Shown here: in pieces, positions 45,600 to 55,841 of the stretch
Numbering within the stretch: the first letter of the stretch is position 1
Layout of the letters: each line of letters begins with the position of its first letter
Source of the DNA: Porphyra umbilicalis
Lineage: Eukaryota; Rhodophyta; Bangiophyceae; Bangiales; Bangiaceae
Length of the DNA stretch: 64,000 bases
Assembly (NCBI GenBank): GCA_002049455.2
Contig: KV918843.1
Span: 124,001 to 188,000, forward strand
Direction of reading: 5' to 3'
The notes under the pieces: model-generated
Database searches by the model: none
What the model saw: the letters and a program-made list of their open reading frames with translations, nothing else
What the model was told of the DNA's origin: nothing
Program-made: the position numbers and the translations under genes

Positions 45600-46466
45600 C
45601 ACCCCCGACCGACACGCCGTGCCCTGACGGCGCCCCTGCGCTACGTGTGGGTGCCGCAGCACCCTTGCCGTCGACGCGTACTCTCCGCCAGTGGTACAGA
45701 TCTTCCTAGCCTCCCATCAGAGCCCACCAGCAGCGGCGTTCCCCTGTGCTCCGCCAGAGCCACCCCAGCCAGACGCCCGGTCCCGGCCACGCCGGCGCTC
45801 TCCCGTCGGCTCGAACCTCTCCGCGGTGCCATCCGGATGCACGGCGTGGTGTGACCCCCGCCGGAGCACGAAGAAACACGGGGGGGGTCGACGAGAGAAG
45901 CTGGATGCACCGTCTTGCGTGCCTCAGATGCCGCTTCAAAGAGTGGGGCGAGCGCGAAGTCGGGGATGCACGACCTTACTGACAGCAGCGGCCAGCCTAA
46001 GGCTGTGATGATCCGCCTGCCACGAATGGCCCCCGAATGGAGACTGTTGCAAGGCTACCGACCAGCCGAAAGTCAAGTCTCAAGACTCCGACAGAGCCGG
46101 ACTTCAGAAAGAGTGAAAACGCGTGATATCTTGTTGACACCCTGCCCTCTGTCCAATGGGTGACCACCATTCGTAACGTCGGCCTGACTGGACCGGTTAC
46201 TGGGCGTGCTTCTGCCGATCTGGGGGGAGGTCCGTCGGCAGCCACTCAGCGTCTACTAATTCAGGGACCTCATGGCCCCCACTCTCGTCACATCGTTGGC
46301 TGTTCTTGGCCGCTGTTGGCCCAAGGGAGATAGGGTTGAGGGGTTGCGAGTGAGCCGCCCACAGGTGGCCCTGTGAGGCCGCACTTCTGGTGCTTGGCCG
46401 GGCACGGCCTGCAACACCCGCACGGCGCACCGACACCCCTCTAGGGCTGCGCCAGCGCAGGGCCGT
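45600..46466. other. Intergenic stretch upstream of the H3 variant
   Basis: Moderate to high GC, short frames only, no recognisable motif. It leads into the 176-bp duplication. Confidence 0.5.
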
Positions 46467-46817
46467 CTCCGGCGCCCTCATCAGTGCTCCACCAACCATC
46501 TTACGGGCCCGTCTCCCGGGACCGACCCATGCTCGCTCCCTCTCCTGCACACCCGCCACCCCTTTCTCCCGCACGGCTGTGTTCCGCCCCGCTGCTGGTC
46601 GTTGGTCCCATCAAGTTGCCCTTTCGCACTCCCTTCGCCAGGCTCCGGCGCCCTCATCAGTGCTCCACCAACCATCTTACGGGCCCGTCTCCCGGGACCG
46701 ACCCATGCTCGCTCCCTCTCCTGCACACCCGCCACCCCTTTCTCCCGCACGGCTGTGTTCCGCCCCGCTGCTGGTCGTTGGTCCCATCAAATTGCCCTTT
46801 CGCACTCCCTTCGCCAG
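46467..46817. repeat. Tandem duplication of a 176-bp unit
   Basis: Two head-to-tail copies starting ctccggcgccctcatcagtg, at 46,467 and 46,643, about 175-176 bp each. They differ at about one position (aagttgccc versus aaattgccc), so the duplication is recent. Confidence 0.9.
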
Positions 46818-48142
46818 TTCACCTGGTTGGAGCACTACGGTAGTGCTCCGACCTGCCCTCCGAGGACGCCTGGATCGGAGCAATGTCTGGCGACACGCTG
46901 GGTGACGCGGACGGGCGGCTCCCGATTACACCTCACCCACACCCTTCCAGCCGCTCTTCGCCTCCCTTAACCCTTCCTGGGCGCATAGAGTGCAGTGCTT
47001 GGCCAACTGACCGGGTTTTCGCCTCGTTGGACGCTCGTGTGTCGCTGCCTGCAGCGGGTCTGGCCGGCGGACGCGAAGGGGCAAACCACCGGCCCGGTGC
47101 TGGCTGTGTTTTGGGACCCCAACGGACGGATGACGGCGTCGCCAGCTGTGGGGCCGGCCCCATGTCACACCGGGACGGCGAAGAATCCGACTTTGCGGAC
47201 TACGATCCCGTAGCAGCTGCCACACCAACGTCGCGCGTGCCGCTCAGCGAGGACACGATCGCTGCCCTCCACGACCTTGCGGTCGCGGCGGCAGCTTCGA
47301 TCGGCACCCTACACTTCTCCGAAGGAGCCGTTAACGGCGCCACTGGGACGGTGCCGTCGGCCGTAGCGACTCTCGAGGGCAACGTCGTCGATAAGGGCGG
47401 CGCCGCGGCGGTTGCCGCGCACGGCGGCACAGCTGGCGCTCACGGCAGCGTGGCTGGCGCGCACGGGAGCACGGCTGCAGCCGCTGGCGTCCGCGCCACT
47501 GGAACGGTGCCGCCGGCCGTAGCTAACGTCTAAGACAACGTCGTTGACAACGGCGGCGCCGCGGCGGCTGCCGCGGACGGCGGCACGGCTGGCGCGCACG
47601 GCAGCGTGGCTGCAGCCGCGGGCGTCCCCGCCATTGGGACGGTGCCGCCGTCCGTAGCGACCGTCGACGGCAACGTCGTCGACAAGGGCGGCGCCGCGGC
47701 GGCTGCCGCGCACGGCAGTACGGCTCTCGCGAACTGCAGCACGGCTGCAGCCGTGGGCGTTCCGGTACGTGGAGCGGCGGCGGCCGCGGGAGTCTCTGCG
47801 GGCGATTCTCAGCCCACAGTGTGCCGGCGCCCGTGGACGCGGTCTTTGGCGGCTTCCCAACGCCCGGTTGCGGGGCTTATGGCCCATTCTGGGCATGCTG
47901 GGGTGGCGCTGGTGATTGACGACGAGATCGAGCCCTCGACATTGGCCGAGGTGGGCCCGTCCGTCGTCGAAGCTCGCCCCGTCGCGGCTGAGGCGCCAGC
48001 GCGGCCGTCAACCCGAGCATCGGCAGCTGCGGTAGCGGCAGCGGCGCTGCCAACGAGGAAAGCAACACGGGCATCGCGGGCAGCCAATGGTGCCACGAGC
48101 GAGGAGCGTGTCGTCCCCAGCGGTGCTCGGAGGGCGCCTCGG

Positions 48143-48228
48143 TGTTGGACTATAAGTTTGAACTCCTCAGGACCATTCACACCGGTATTGTGGCTGTAGC
48201 TGAGTGGTACAATTTTCGAATCCCAACA
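48143..48228 (+). repeat. TRIM 5' LTR with tRNA-like A/B boxes
   Basis: 86 bp, TGTTGG...CCAACA, identical to the 3' LTR. It contains TATAAG near its start, an A-box match TAGCTGAGTGG (48,197-48,207) and a B-box-like TTTTCGAATCC (48,213-48,223). Confidence 0.95.
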
Positions 48229-48242
48229 GGTTATGGGCCCAG
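48229..48242 (+). other. TRIM primer-binding site, half-tRNA type
   Basis: GGTTATGGGCCCAG, complementary to the anticodon arm of initiator tRNA-Met and identical in its 14 nt to the primer site of the Copia element on the other strand at 30.5 kb. Confidence 0.9.
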
Positions 48243-48393
48243 AAAATTCCAGTTAGAGCTGGTTGACTTTGCAGGAGGTCGCAGGTTCAAATCTCACAAA
48301 TTGGCGACTTGGAAGAAAATCAGTCGCAGGAGCCTTGGGATTGGCTTCTTACGTGAGACCTGGCGACTTGAGGTCCTGTGAAGTTAGGAGGAG

Positions 48394-48479
48394 TGTTGGA
48401 CTATAAGTTTGAACTCCTCAGGACCATTCACACCGGTATTGTGGCTGTAGCTGAGTGGTACAATTTTCGAATCCCAACA
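48394..48479 (+). repeat. TRIM 3' LTR
   Basis: 86 bp, identical to the 5' LTR, followed by the second CTCGG target copy. Confidence 0.95.
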
Positions 48480-49044
48480 CTCGGCGGTCGTTGACGGATG
48501 GGCCAGGGAGCTCTCGTCGTCCGCCCGGCGCCCTACAGCCGCCCACAGTCATGGAAGCGGACGCAGATGCAGCCGACCGCGGGGGGGGCGCAGGACGCGC
48601 GGTGGGAAGCTGCGGCGAGGCGGATGAACCTGCCATGGACGCCCAGGAGCGCGCTCGCATGCGCGCTGGCAGGAAGCGCTGGTTAACGGAGCACCGCGGC
48701 ACTCGGGGTGCGCGACACGGGCCGCGTGGCGTCGGCGGGGCCACTGAAGGGGTCGTGAGCACCAGGGAGGCCACGGCCGCGTCAATGCGCCAGAGACGGG
48801 GTAGAGGAGCTGGCTGCCCACGGCGTGGCCGCACCGACCCTGGCGTCGACATCGACCTCGTCGTCGCGGACGCCGATGCTCTCGTTCTCGCGCGTCCAGA
48901 CCGTCCCAGGGCTGCCAGAGTTTAGTGCACAAGGGTCCTCGAGCTCGGACAACCGTTCCTCCCCCTACTGCAGCAGGTGCCGCTTTGGCGGCTCGCGAAG
49001 AGGTCATCCCCTTGCCGCGGCGCCGACCAACCAACACTGCCTCT

Positions 49045-50785
49045 ATGCCGGCCAACCACCTCGATGAAGAGGTGGACGACGAAGAAGAGGCCCCTCCGTC
49101 GTCTGCACCTGCAGGTATTTCGCGCACTCACTTGCATCTCCCCTCTGCTGCTGCTCGGGCCAGTCCAGAGCTCGGTGGGAGCCATTCTGACCGAGGTCGT
49201 CCTGCACAACTGCGTACTGGACGCAAACCTCCTGCCATCCCGATTCCTCCGGAGTGGGAGCAGGCCAAATCGCTGAAAGAGAAGCTCCTGCTCCGAGCGG
49301 CGATCCGCCACGCTGTCCGCGACCGAGTTCGTCATTACATGAACAGCCCATCCTTTGCTGATGACGTCTACCACGGCGAAGCCGACTCGGCCGTGATGTT
49401 TCGTAAGGCAATCGAGCGCACGTTTGGGTGCTCCAAGCAGCAGGCTAGATGGCTGCTGACCAAGCGCCTGCCACCAAATGAGGGGAGGATGGCGAGAGTC
49501 GCCGCGCCTGCCGGAGCCACCTCGCCCACCGTACTACCTCCTGGCGCCCCAGCCGCATCTACTGACGCTGATGCCACGGCACCAACGCCGCCGGCGCCCG
49601 CAACGGCCCCACGCAAGCGCCGCGTTAGACTCGACGACCCCATTCGAGGCATCTGCTGTCGCGCGCGCTCCAATGTGCACCACTCCATCGGGCGGACTGT
49701 GGTGAAGGCGTGGTCGGCGGGCTCCACTTTTGACGCGCCGCTCAATACGGGCGGAGAGGATGATAACGGGGTGCCAGTGCCGCCCCTGACAAACAGGACG
49801 GAGAAGGCGAAGTGGTGGCTGCGCGGCCGCCGCTACTTGATGACGGTGCGCGGCCGTAAGGGGTTCGTCGAGGCGTATCGGGCCTTCAAGAACACCGTTG
49901 GCAGGACTCACACAAGTCCCGGCCGTGCTCGGGTTGCGAAAAAGACTGGGGGCTCTGGTGTAGAAGTTGATGGGGACCGTTTGGTGGCAACAAGAGCGCA
50001 GCTCGCGTGGATATCTGTGAAGGTCCGTATGCACCTCCGTCCTTGGACTGACGAGCGCTGAAGGCTGCTCCGTCGTGGTGCATGTCTCCTCACTTGTGGA
50101 ACCTATCTGCGACGCATACTGACCCTGCTGAGATAACGTTGCCTCCGTGTCTTCTCCCATGCCCGCCATCGGTTGATTTTGTGCCTTTGTTTCTCTCACA
50201 CCCGCTTGTCCTCCATGAACACAGATCCTCATGGAACTTATGAACACGGCTTTTGGCGCTAAGCAGGTCCAGAAGGACCAGCAGTCGCATCACAAGTCGC
50301 ACCGCGCGGTGTTCGCGTACGAGCTCGACTTTCTCGTCGGAGACGCCGTACGCTCGGGCTGCGTCTGGGCTTCGTACTTCAAGCTCGACGTGGGCGTCGA
50401 CGGGGAGAAGCTGGCGGAGCAAGAGGGCCTCGACCTGACGGCCGCCCACGGCTCTTCGGCAAAAGAGCTGGCAAGGATTGAGCGGCTGCGGGTCATGCGC
50501 GACCTCATCAGTGACGCCAGTATCGACGAAGAGTCTGAGGACGAGGCCGCAATGGTCGACAACGTGGATCCCTCGTCGGCCGACGAGCGTGCAGACCGTC
50601 GCCACAAGCACTTGCTGGATGATAGTGACGTCCCGGGCGAGTCGCTGCTAGCAAGACGACGGCGCGAGACGGCATCGTCAGATGAGGACGAGGACGAGAG
50701 TGGCACCAGTGCCTCGGAGGTATCGGACGGGGTGGAGGACGACCGTTGTCGCCGCTCGGCCAAGCGTCGTCGCAAGACAGCTTGA
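49045..50785 (+). CDS. Hypothetical protein, two exons
   Basis: Exon 1 runs 49,045-50,022 (the frame is open upstream without another ATG) and exon 2 runs 50,225-50,785. The 202-bp intron has gtccgt...cacag ends, phase 0. The joined length of 1539 bp gives 512 aa. The N-terminus is acidic (DEEVDDEEE). A helical region follows (LKEKLLLRAAIRHAVRDRVR; MFRKAIERTFGCSKQQARWL), then a Pro/Ala linker with KRRVRLDDPIRGICCRARSN, then KAKWWLRGRRYLMTVRGRKG, and across the splice AQLAWISVK then ILMELMNTAF. Exon 2 ends acidic and basic (SSDEDEDESGTSASE...KRRRKTA), like a nuclear protein with a terminal localisation signal. I do not recognise the family. A DNA-binding or transposon-linked role is possible, given the company of mobile elements. 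Confidence 0.6.
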
Positions 50786-51034
50786 GGTTTGTTCGTACTG
50801 CTCCTGCGTGAGTGTCGTACAAATGAGATGGCGGGTTTGCTGTGCTGCGCATTTGTGGTTGTTATTGAGGTGTACCCGTTCCTGTATTGACAAGCGTACC
50901 GTGAGATGGACTCTCCTCTTTGTCCTTTTGGATGTGTGTACGTCGCATGACTAGTTACTCATTTTTGCAGAGAGGACTGCGGTGACAGCTACGGTGTTCG
51001 TCACACTACGGGCTACGCTGCCGCGGCGGCGCGT

Positions 51035-51845
51035 TTGGGTGGCGGCGGTGGTCACGCCGCCGACGGCCGGCGCTGCAGCGGGCACGCACCGGCGGCGGCT
51101 CTTGTCGGGGGCGGCGGCAGTCACGCCGCCGACGGCAGCCGCTGCGGCTGCCGTGGCCAAGCTCTCATGGCGGCGCGCGTCCGGGGCGGCGGCGGTCAAG
51201 TCGCCGACGACCCGCTGCCGCGGTCACGCACCAGCGGAGGCGCGTGAAGGGGGCGGCGGCGGTCAAGCCGCGCACGGCGGCCGCTGCGGCGGTCATGCAC
51301 CGGCGGCGGCGCGTGCAAGGGGCGGCGGCGGTCGAGCCGCCGACGGCAGCCGCTGCCGTGGTCCCGCACCGGCGGCGGCGCGTGTAGGGGGTGGCGGCGG
51401 TCAAGACACGGACGGCTGCAGCAGCTGCTGCCGTGACCACGCTCCCGTTGCGGCGCGTGTCAAGGGCGGCGGGAGTCACGCCGCCGACGGTGGCCGCTGC
51501 GGCTGCCGTGGCCACGCTGCCGTGGTGGCGCGCGTCGGGGGCGGCGGCGGTCACGTCGCCGACGGCGGCCGCTGCGGCGGTCAGGCACCGGCGGCGGCGC
51601 GTGCAGGCGGCCGCGGCGGTCAAGCCACGGACGGCTGCCGCTGCTGCTGCCGTGGCCACGCTTCCGTAGCGGCGCGTGTCGGGGGCGGGGGGGGTCAAGC
51701 CGCCGACATCGGCCGCTGCCGTGGTCACGCACCTGCGGCGGCGCGTGTAGGGGGCGGCGGCGGTAAAGCCACGGACGGCTGCCGCTGCGGCTGCCGTGGC
51801 CCCGCTCCCGTGGCGGCGCGCCGCGGAGCGGCGGCAGTCACGCCG
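51035..51845. repeat. Minisatellite, about 12 units of 67-76 bp
   Basis: The motif gcgcgtgtNgggggcggcgg followed by gtcacgccgccgacgg recurs at about 51,050, 51,121, 51,195, 51,262, 51,331, 51,400, 51,474, 51,550, 51,619, 51,693, 51,763 and 51,837. The plus strand is open for 477 codons (50,982-52,415) with a GGGGQAADGGRCRGHAPAAA-like unit, but the frame used changes between units. I treat it as a non-coding repeat that stays open through its composition. Confidence 0.8.
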
Positions 51846-52415
51846 CCAACGGCCGCCGCTGTGGCTGCTGTGGCGACGCGCTTTGGCTGCTATTGCGACG
51901 CTTCCACTCCCACGACGGCGATTTTTGGGGGCGGCAGCGGTCACGCCACCGGCAGCCGCTGCGGCCGCGGCACGCTCCGGCGGCGGCGCGCGTGGCGGCG
52001 GCGGCGGTACCGCCCCCGACGGCGGCCGCTGCTGCTGCCCCTTTCGGGATCCGATGGCGCATTTGGGGGACGCGACGGCAATGCCGGCGACGGCTGCAGC
52101 TTGCGCTGCCGCGCTCCGGCGGGACATTTGTCGCCGCCGCCGACGCCGCGCGCTATGTCGCTGCCGACTGCGACGGTGGTGGCTGTCAACGCGGCACGGA
52201 AAGCGGCAGCGACGGCGTCACCGGCGGCGGTCGACCCCGTCCCGGCGACACTAGCGGCGTCACCGACGGCGGTGGCCCCCGTCGCGGGGCGAAATGTCGC
52301 GGCCGTCGCGGTGACGGCGGTGGGGCTGGATGTGGGAGCGGATCCGGCAGGGTCGCGGGACCTGATGGCGGCGTGGATTCGCGCCGGTCGAGAGTGCACT
52401 GCAGGTCGCGCGTGA

Positions 52416-53632
52416 AGTCCTCGAGTCCGTACCTGACCGATGTGTTCCCGCCGCGGGTATCGAGACGACCCCCACCAGTATCCACGGCCCATTGTTCTGC
52501 CCCACTGCCCGTTGTTGCTGCCTGCGTTGCGCGCTCGGTGACCACGTCATGAGCTGCATCTTGAATAGCGTGATCGGATCCCTCCGTTGCGTTGGTGAGG
52601 CACTGTATTCGCTCTATCTGACTCTCGATATCGATCGGTCCGCCTACGCCGTGGGCCACGCCGACTGACATGGTCATTGTGTCTGGCTGATGTCTGCGTC
52701 GTGTCTGGCCCGTGCTCTTGATGCCTCTTTACTGCAATGCATTTTGATGCATTCACCTGAGTATTTTCGTAGTTGCTTCAAGTCTGTCGAGCACCGAAAG
52801 GAAATGAGGAATTGTCAGTGATGTTGTAACTCCACCATTAAGTGCAATCGCTCCCTGCGTAAGTCTGTATGCTATCCGGCACAGCCGGATGCTTATCCGC
52901 CGCTGAAGTGCTCCCGTGGTGTTACCGTCTGCGACACATTTAGCCTCCCTGCGCGACTCTCTGGCGGCACTCTGTCGTGTTGTGTCACCATTGTGTCGCT
53001 CATGAGGAACCAAAGTGTCACCCTGGGCACGACCGCCGACGATCACGGTCGTCGTAGATCGGCGGCTCCGCGTTGACCCCGAAGTAGTCACGCTGGATGT
53101 TGAACAGGCCAGCGGCAAAGTCACGCCGCTTGTTGGGCCGACGCCCAGGAACAGAACCGCGGTAGTGGCGACGGCGGTGTCCGCGGGCGGCGCGCGACCG
53201 TCGTCGAATCAGCATCAGCAGGCCCATGTGGGATTGCACCGCAGCGCAAACGACGGCGCCATCTTCCTCGGCCAGGAGAGAGGCAGCGCTGGACAGCCCC
53301 GTCTCGGCAGCTTCCATGCCAGCAGCGGAGGGGAGGGTCGCGGGCGAGCGCGGGCAAATGGTGGTGGAGCACGGAACACAAGGATAGGGGTCGTAAACGT
53401 GGTGGGGTAGCAAAGAAAGTGCGGCGGGTGCGCGGATCGTGCGTCTCAAGCCGACGACAGGGAACGTGCGGGCGAAGCGGGCACGTCGTGGACGAGGAAC
53501 AGGGCAACAGAGTAGCGGGGGGCCGACGATGCAGGTAATGGCCGGACGCGTCACAACGATGGGCGCGACGTCGATGGGTCGGGTGTGTGCACGGTGCGGC
53601 AGCGCGGAATGAGGAGCGACGGACCGAGCCCC
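52416..53632. other. Intergenic stretch
   Basis: Mixed GC with short frames on both strands. Nothing recognisable. Confidence 0.5.
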
Positions 53633-54085
53633 CCCCTCTCAAAACGCACTGTGCGCAGTGGTGGACCACCCCCACCCCCGAAAAGGCTGCGTGGGAGCCA
53701 ACGAGGCACCGCGTGGTCCAGGATCGACCGCCGCACCCCCACTGAAAGGCACTGTGGGTGGTGGCGGACCACCAACCTCCCCGATTGGGCCGCGCACGAG
53801 CCAGGAGGCGACCCGCGGCCGCCGCCCACCCCCCCCCCCCCTCTCAAATAGCTCTGGGTGCGGTGGCGCACCGCCTGCCACATGCAAATCTCTGTGCGGG
53901 TGCCCGCCCAGGGGCCACGCGCGATCCCCTCCGACCCCCCCCCCCTTCCAGAGGCTCTGACGCAGTGTGGGGCGGCCTACCACCTCAAAATATCTGTGTG
54001 GGTGTGGGACCAGGCCGCCCGCGCGACCTCGTTCAACCGCCGCCCCCCCCTCAGTGGCGCTGTATCAGTGGTGGGCGGCCCGCCA
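53633..54085. repeat. Diverged tandem repeat, ~104-bp period, five units
   Basis: Units begin with a C-rich run, then ctcaaa or cactga, then a gcactgtgNgcagtggtggaccacc-like segment, at about 53,633, 53,737, 53,836, 53,939 and 54,045. Each holds a short palindrome around ggtgg...ccacc. Units are well diverged, so this is an old array. Confidence 0.7.
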
Positions 54086-54249
54086 CAACCTAACGACCGC
54101 ATGGTCGTGATGGCGCCACGCGAACCATCCATCGTCCCCACGCCAACAGGCCCTCAAGAGCCCAGATCGGGGGTCACGAGGCGAGAGAGAGTCCCACTCC
54201 ACGCCTGCCTGAGCCACATGTCCGATCCCGTCCCACGCGGCCCACAATG

Positions 54250-54316
54250 ACGGCCTGCGTCGGAATCGAATCACGAGACGCCAACCACCTGCGCTATCAG
54301 CCTGGTTCAATGGACG
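54250..54316 (-). other. tRNA-like segment with A- and B-boxes, no anticodon arm
   Basis: On minus the sequence reads TAGCGCAGGTGGTTGG (A-box) and, about 24 nt on, GATTCGATTCC (B-box-like) within a gcgtc/gacgc stem. The spacing is too short for a tRNA and no anticodon arm exists. A SINE head or a degenerate tRNA relic are the options. Confidence 0.4.
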
Positions 54317-54499
54317 AAAGCTTTTGGACCGCTCTCGAATGCTGAGGTCGGGCCTCATCGCCAAAGAGTGCAGGTCCGCACCATTATCTTTCAAAACTGA
54401 TCAAGATCATCCCAACACACGTTGCGCGCTCAACCAATATATAGTAATACATGTTTGGTTACACTCCACCAATGAGAGCACAGAACGCATTGGGGCCGA

Positions 54500-54541
54500 C
54501 GCCGGACCTGCCCCATTTCGCTTCACGAATGGGGCAGGTCC
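54500..54541. repeat. Perfect 14-bp hairpin
   Basis: ggacctgccccatt and its reverse complement, separated by a 10-nt loop, in a moderate-GC stretch bounded by ggggccgacg-type repeats (54,492 and 54,716). Probably part of a small non-autonomous DNA element. Confidence 0.6.
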
Positions 54542-54710
54542 AACGCCCGCCCCATTTTTGCGCTTCGGAGTTGTCTCGTACTTCCAGGATTCCATCATGA
54601 CCATTCAAGGCCAGAATGGGGTCGATCACGTTGACAGAAAAGCCCAGTGGCCCCATTTCCTTAATAAAGAGACACGTTTCTGCTTCGTGGCACAACGTGT
54701 AACGAATATG

Positions 54711-54741
54711 AGATGGGGCCGACGTTGTTGGGATTGCCCCT
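54711..54741 (-). repeat. Inverted copy of the 14.6-kb repeat end
   Basis: agatggggccgacgttgttg and onward, the reverse complement of 14,588-14,616 with one or two differences. Confidence 0.5.
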
Positions 54742-54953
54742 AGTCTGCTGATGCGAGCGTTTTTTGTGTAGAGAGGGAATGTGCGATGAGCCAGTTTTGT
54801 CGATATGTGGAGGCCCTCGTGTCTGCCTGCATCAGACATGGTGGTGGAGTGGTTACGGAGTGCCCCTTTGCTACAAACAGAGAATGGGATGAGTCGTGAG
54901 CCGTCGGAAGCCCATTCTCATATGCAAACAGCTCAGAATCGACGATTTTCGGT

Positions 54954-54991
54954 GAGGATCAATTGATCCTCAAGAAAGGATCAATTGATCC
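54954..54991. repeat. Twin palindromes around ggatcaattgatcc
   Basis: gaggatcaattgatcctc at 54,954-54,971 is followed six bases later by ggatcaattgatcc at 54,978-54,991. Two perfect palindromes in tandem; role unknown. Confidence 0.85.
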
Positions 54992-55841
54992 TCGCGATCA
55001 GGGGAATAGACACTAGGGAAGCCCAAGGCATCCAGACACGTTTAGTACGTCCTAACTTTGCGGAACGAGCCGTGACTCGCGAGATAGCTTCGCCCGTGCC
55101 AGGATCCCCCACGAGAGAGTGCAACAGCGGCGCCCAACGGAATGACGTTCTGTTTAGGGTTTGTTGACGGAACAGATGGGGCAACAGATCGACAATTGTT
55201 TGCCTGTTGCCAAACAGGCAGTTCTGTTCAGCGGTCTGTTGGGTTTCCTCGTCCAGCGACGCTGCCGCGTCGCCACCCGGCCCGGGGCGTGAGTGGGCGA
55301 GCGGGCGAGCGGGCGGGCGGGCGGGCGGGCGGGCGGCCGCCCGGGCGGGTGAGCGCGGGGCGGCCGCGGGGGCGGGGGGGGGGGCGAGCCGCCGGATGGG
55401 GGGGCGCCCCGGCCGTGGGGGCGACACCGGGCGAGGCTGCCGGCGGGGAAAGGCGGCGGCGGGGGGCCGCCATCCGCCGGGGCGGTAGAGAGCGCATAGG
55501 GGGGGGGGGGGGGCGGGGGGGGCGGGGGGGGCGGGGCTGTGGGGCTCCCCCCCTCCTAGGCTTTTTAAGGCGCCCACACCCCACCCCCCGGCCCTCACCC
55601 CCTGACCTCCCTGGTCCGCCCCACCCGCGCTCCCTCTACACCACTGGCGGCGCACGGGAGCGCCAGCCCCCCCCCCCCCACGCCACCACCGCCCCCACTC
55701 TAGTGGGAAAGACACTCTTCTTCCCCCGCCCCTGCCCCCCCCCCCCCGCTTCTCCGCCCACTCCCCCTTCCCCCCAAAGCGGGGCGGAGCGCCCCCCTGC
55801 CGTCAGCTTGCCCAGCCGTCGCCGCCGGGGTGCGGGCGGCC
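54992..55841. other. Upstream region of the kelch-like gene
   Basis: 55,000-55,250 is moderate GC with a perfect 8-bp hairpin, tgcctgtt/aacaggca, at about 55,200-55,220. 55,270-55,800 is extremely GC-rich with (gcgg/gggc)n runs, able in principle to form G-quadruplexes, and C runs. No TATA was found. Confidence 0.5.

Larger units (their letters stand above)
48143..48479 (+). mobile_element. TRIM (miniature LTR retrotransposon), 337 bp, structurally complete
   Basis: Two identical 86-bp LTRs (48,143-48,228 and 48,394-48,479) with TG...CA ends, a 165-bp interior and a perfect 5-bp target duplication CTCGG (48,138-48,142 and 48,480-48,484). A primer site, GGTTATGGGCCCAG, starts directly after the 5' LTR, and a purine tract, AGGAGGAG (48,386-48,393), directly precedes the 3' LTR. 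There is no coding capacity, so it depends on an autonomous element. The primer site matches that of the Copia element at 25-31 kb, although the LTRs are unrelated. Identical LTRs mean a recent insertion. The interior holds a second tRNA-like stretch with a perfect B-box, GGTTCAAATCT (48,284-48,294). Confidence 0.95.
46883..48925 (+). pseudogene. Repeat-containing host ORF with one internal stop, interrupted by a TRIM
   Basis: Starts at ATG 46,883 (MSGDTLGDADGRLPITPHPH). Around residue 150 it enters about three units of 50-60 residues of the form GTVPPAVATV...NVVDKGGAAAAAAHGST, then an Ala/Arg-rich stretch. In the second unit a TAA at 47,531-47,533 replaces a codon that is Glu or Asp in the other units. 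At 48,142 the frame meets the TRIM, and it resumes in the same phase at 48,485 after the second target copy (RSLTDGPGSSRRPPGALQPP), ending TAG at 48,923-48,925. Without the TRIM and one target copy the length is 1701 bp, an exact multiple of three. The later part is basic (RARMRAGRKRWLTEHRGTRG). I do not recognise the family. The next gene on the same strand starts 120 bp downstream. Confidence 0.5.

Noticed and set aside
51035-51845. CRISPR array
   Set aside because: The units are contiguous degenerate repeats without unique spacers, in a eukaryotic setting.
50982-52415. 477-codon plus-strand frame
   Set aside because: It follows the minisatellite and changes register between units; it stays open through base composition rather than selection.
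54250-54316. tRNA gene
   Set aside because: A- and B-boxes are present, but the anticodon arm and a closing acceptor stem are missing.
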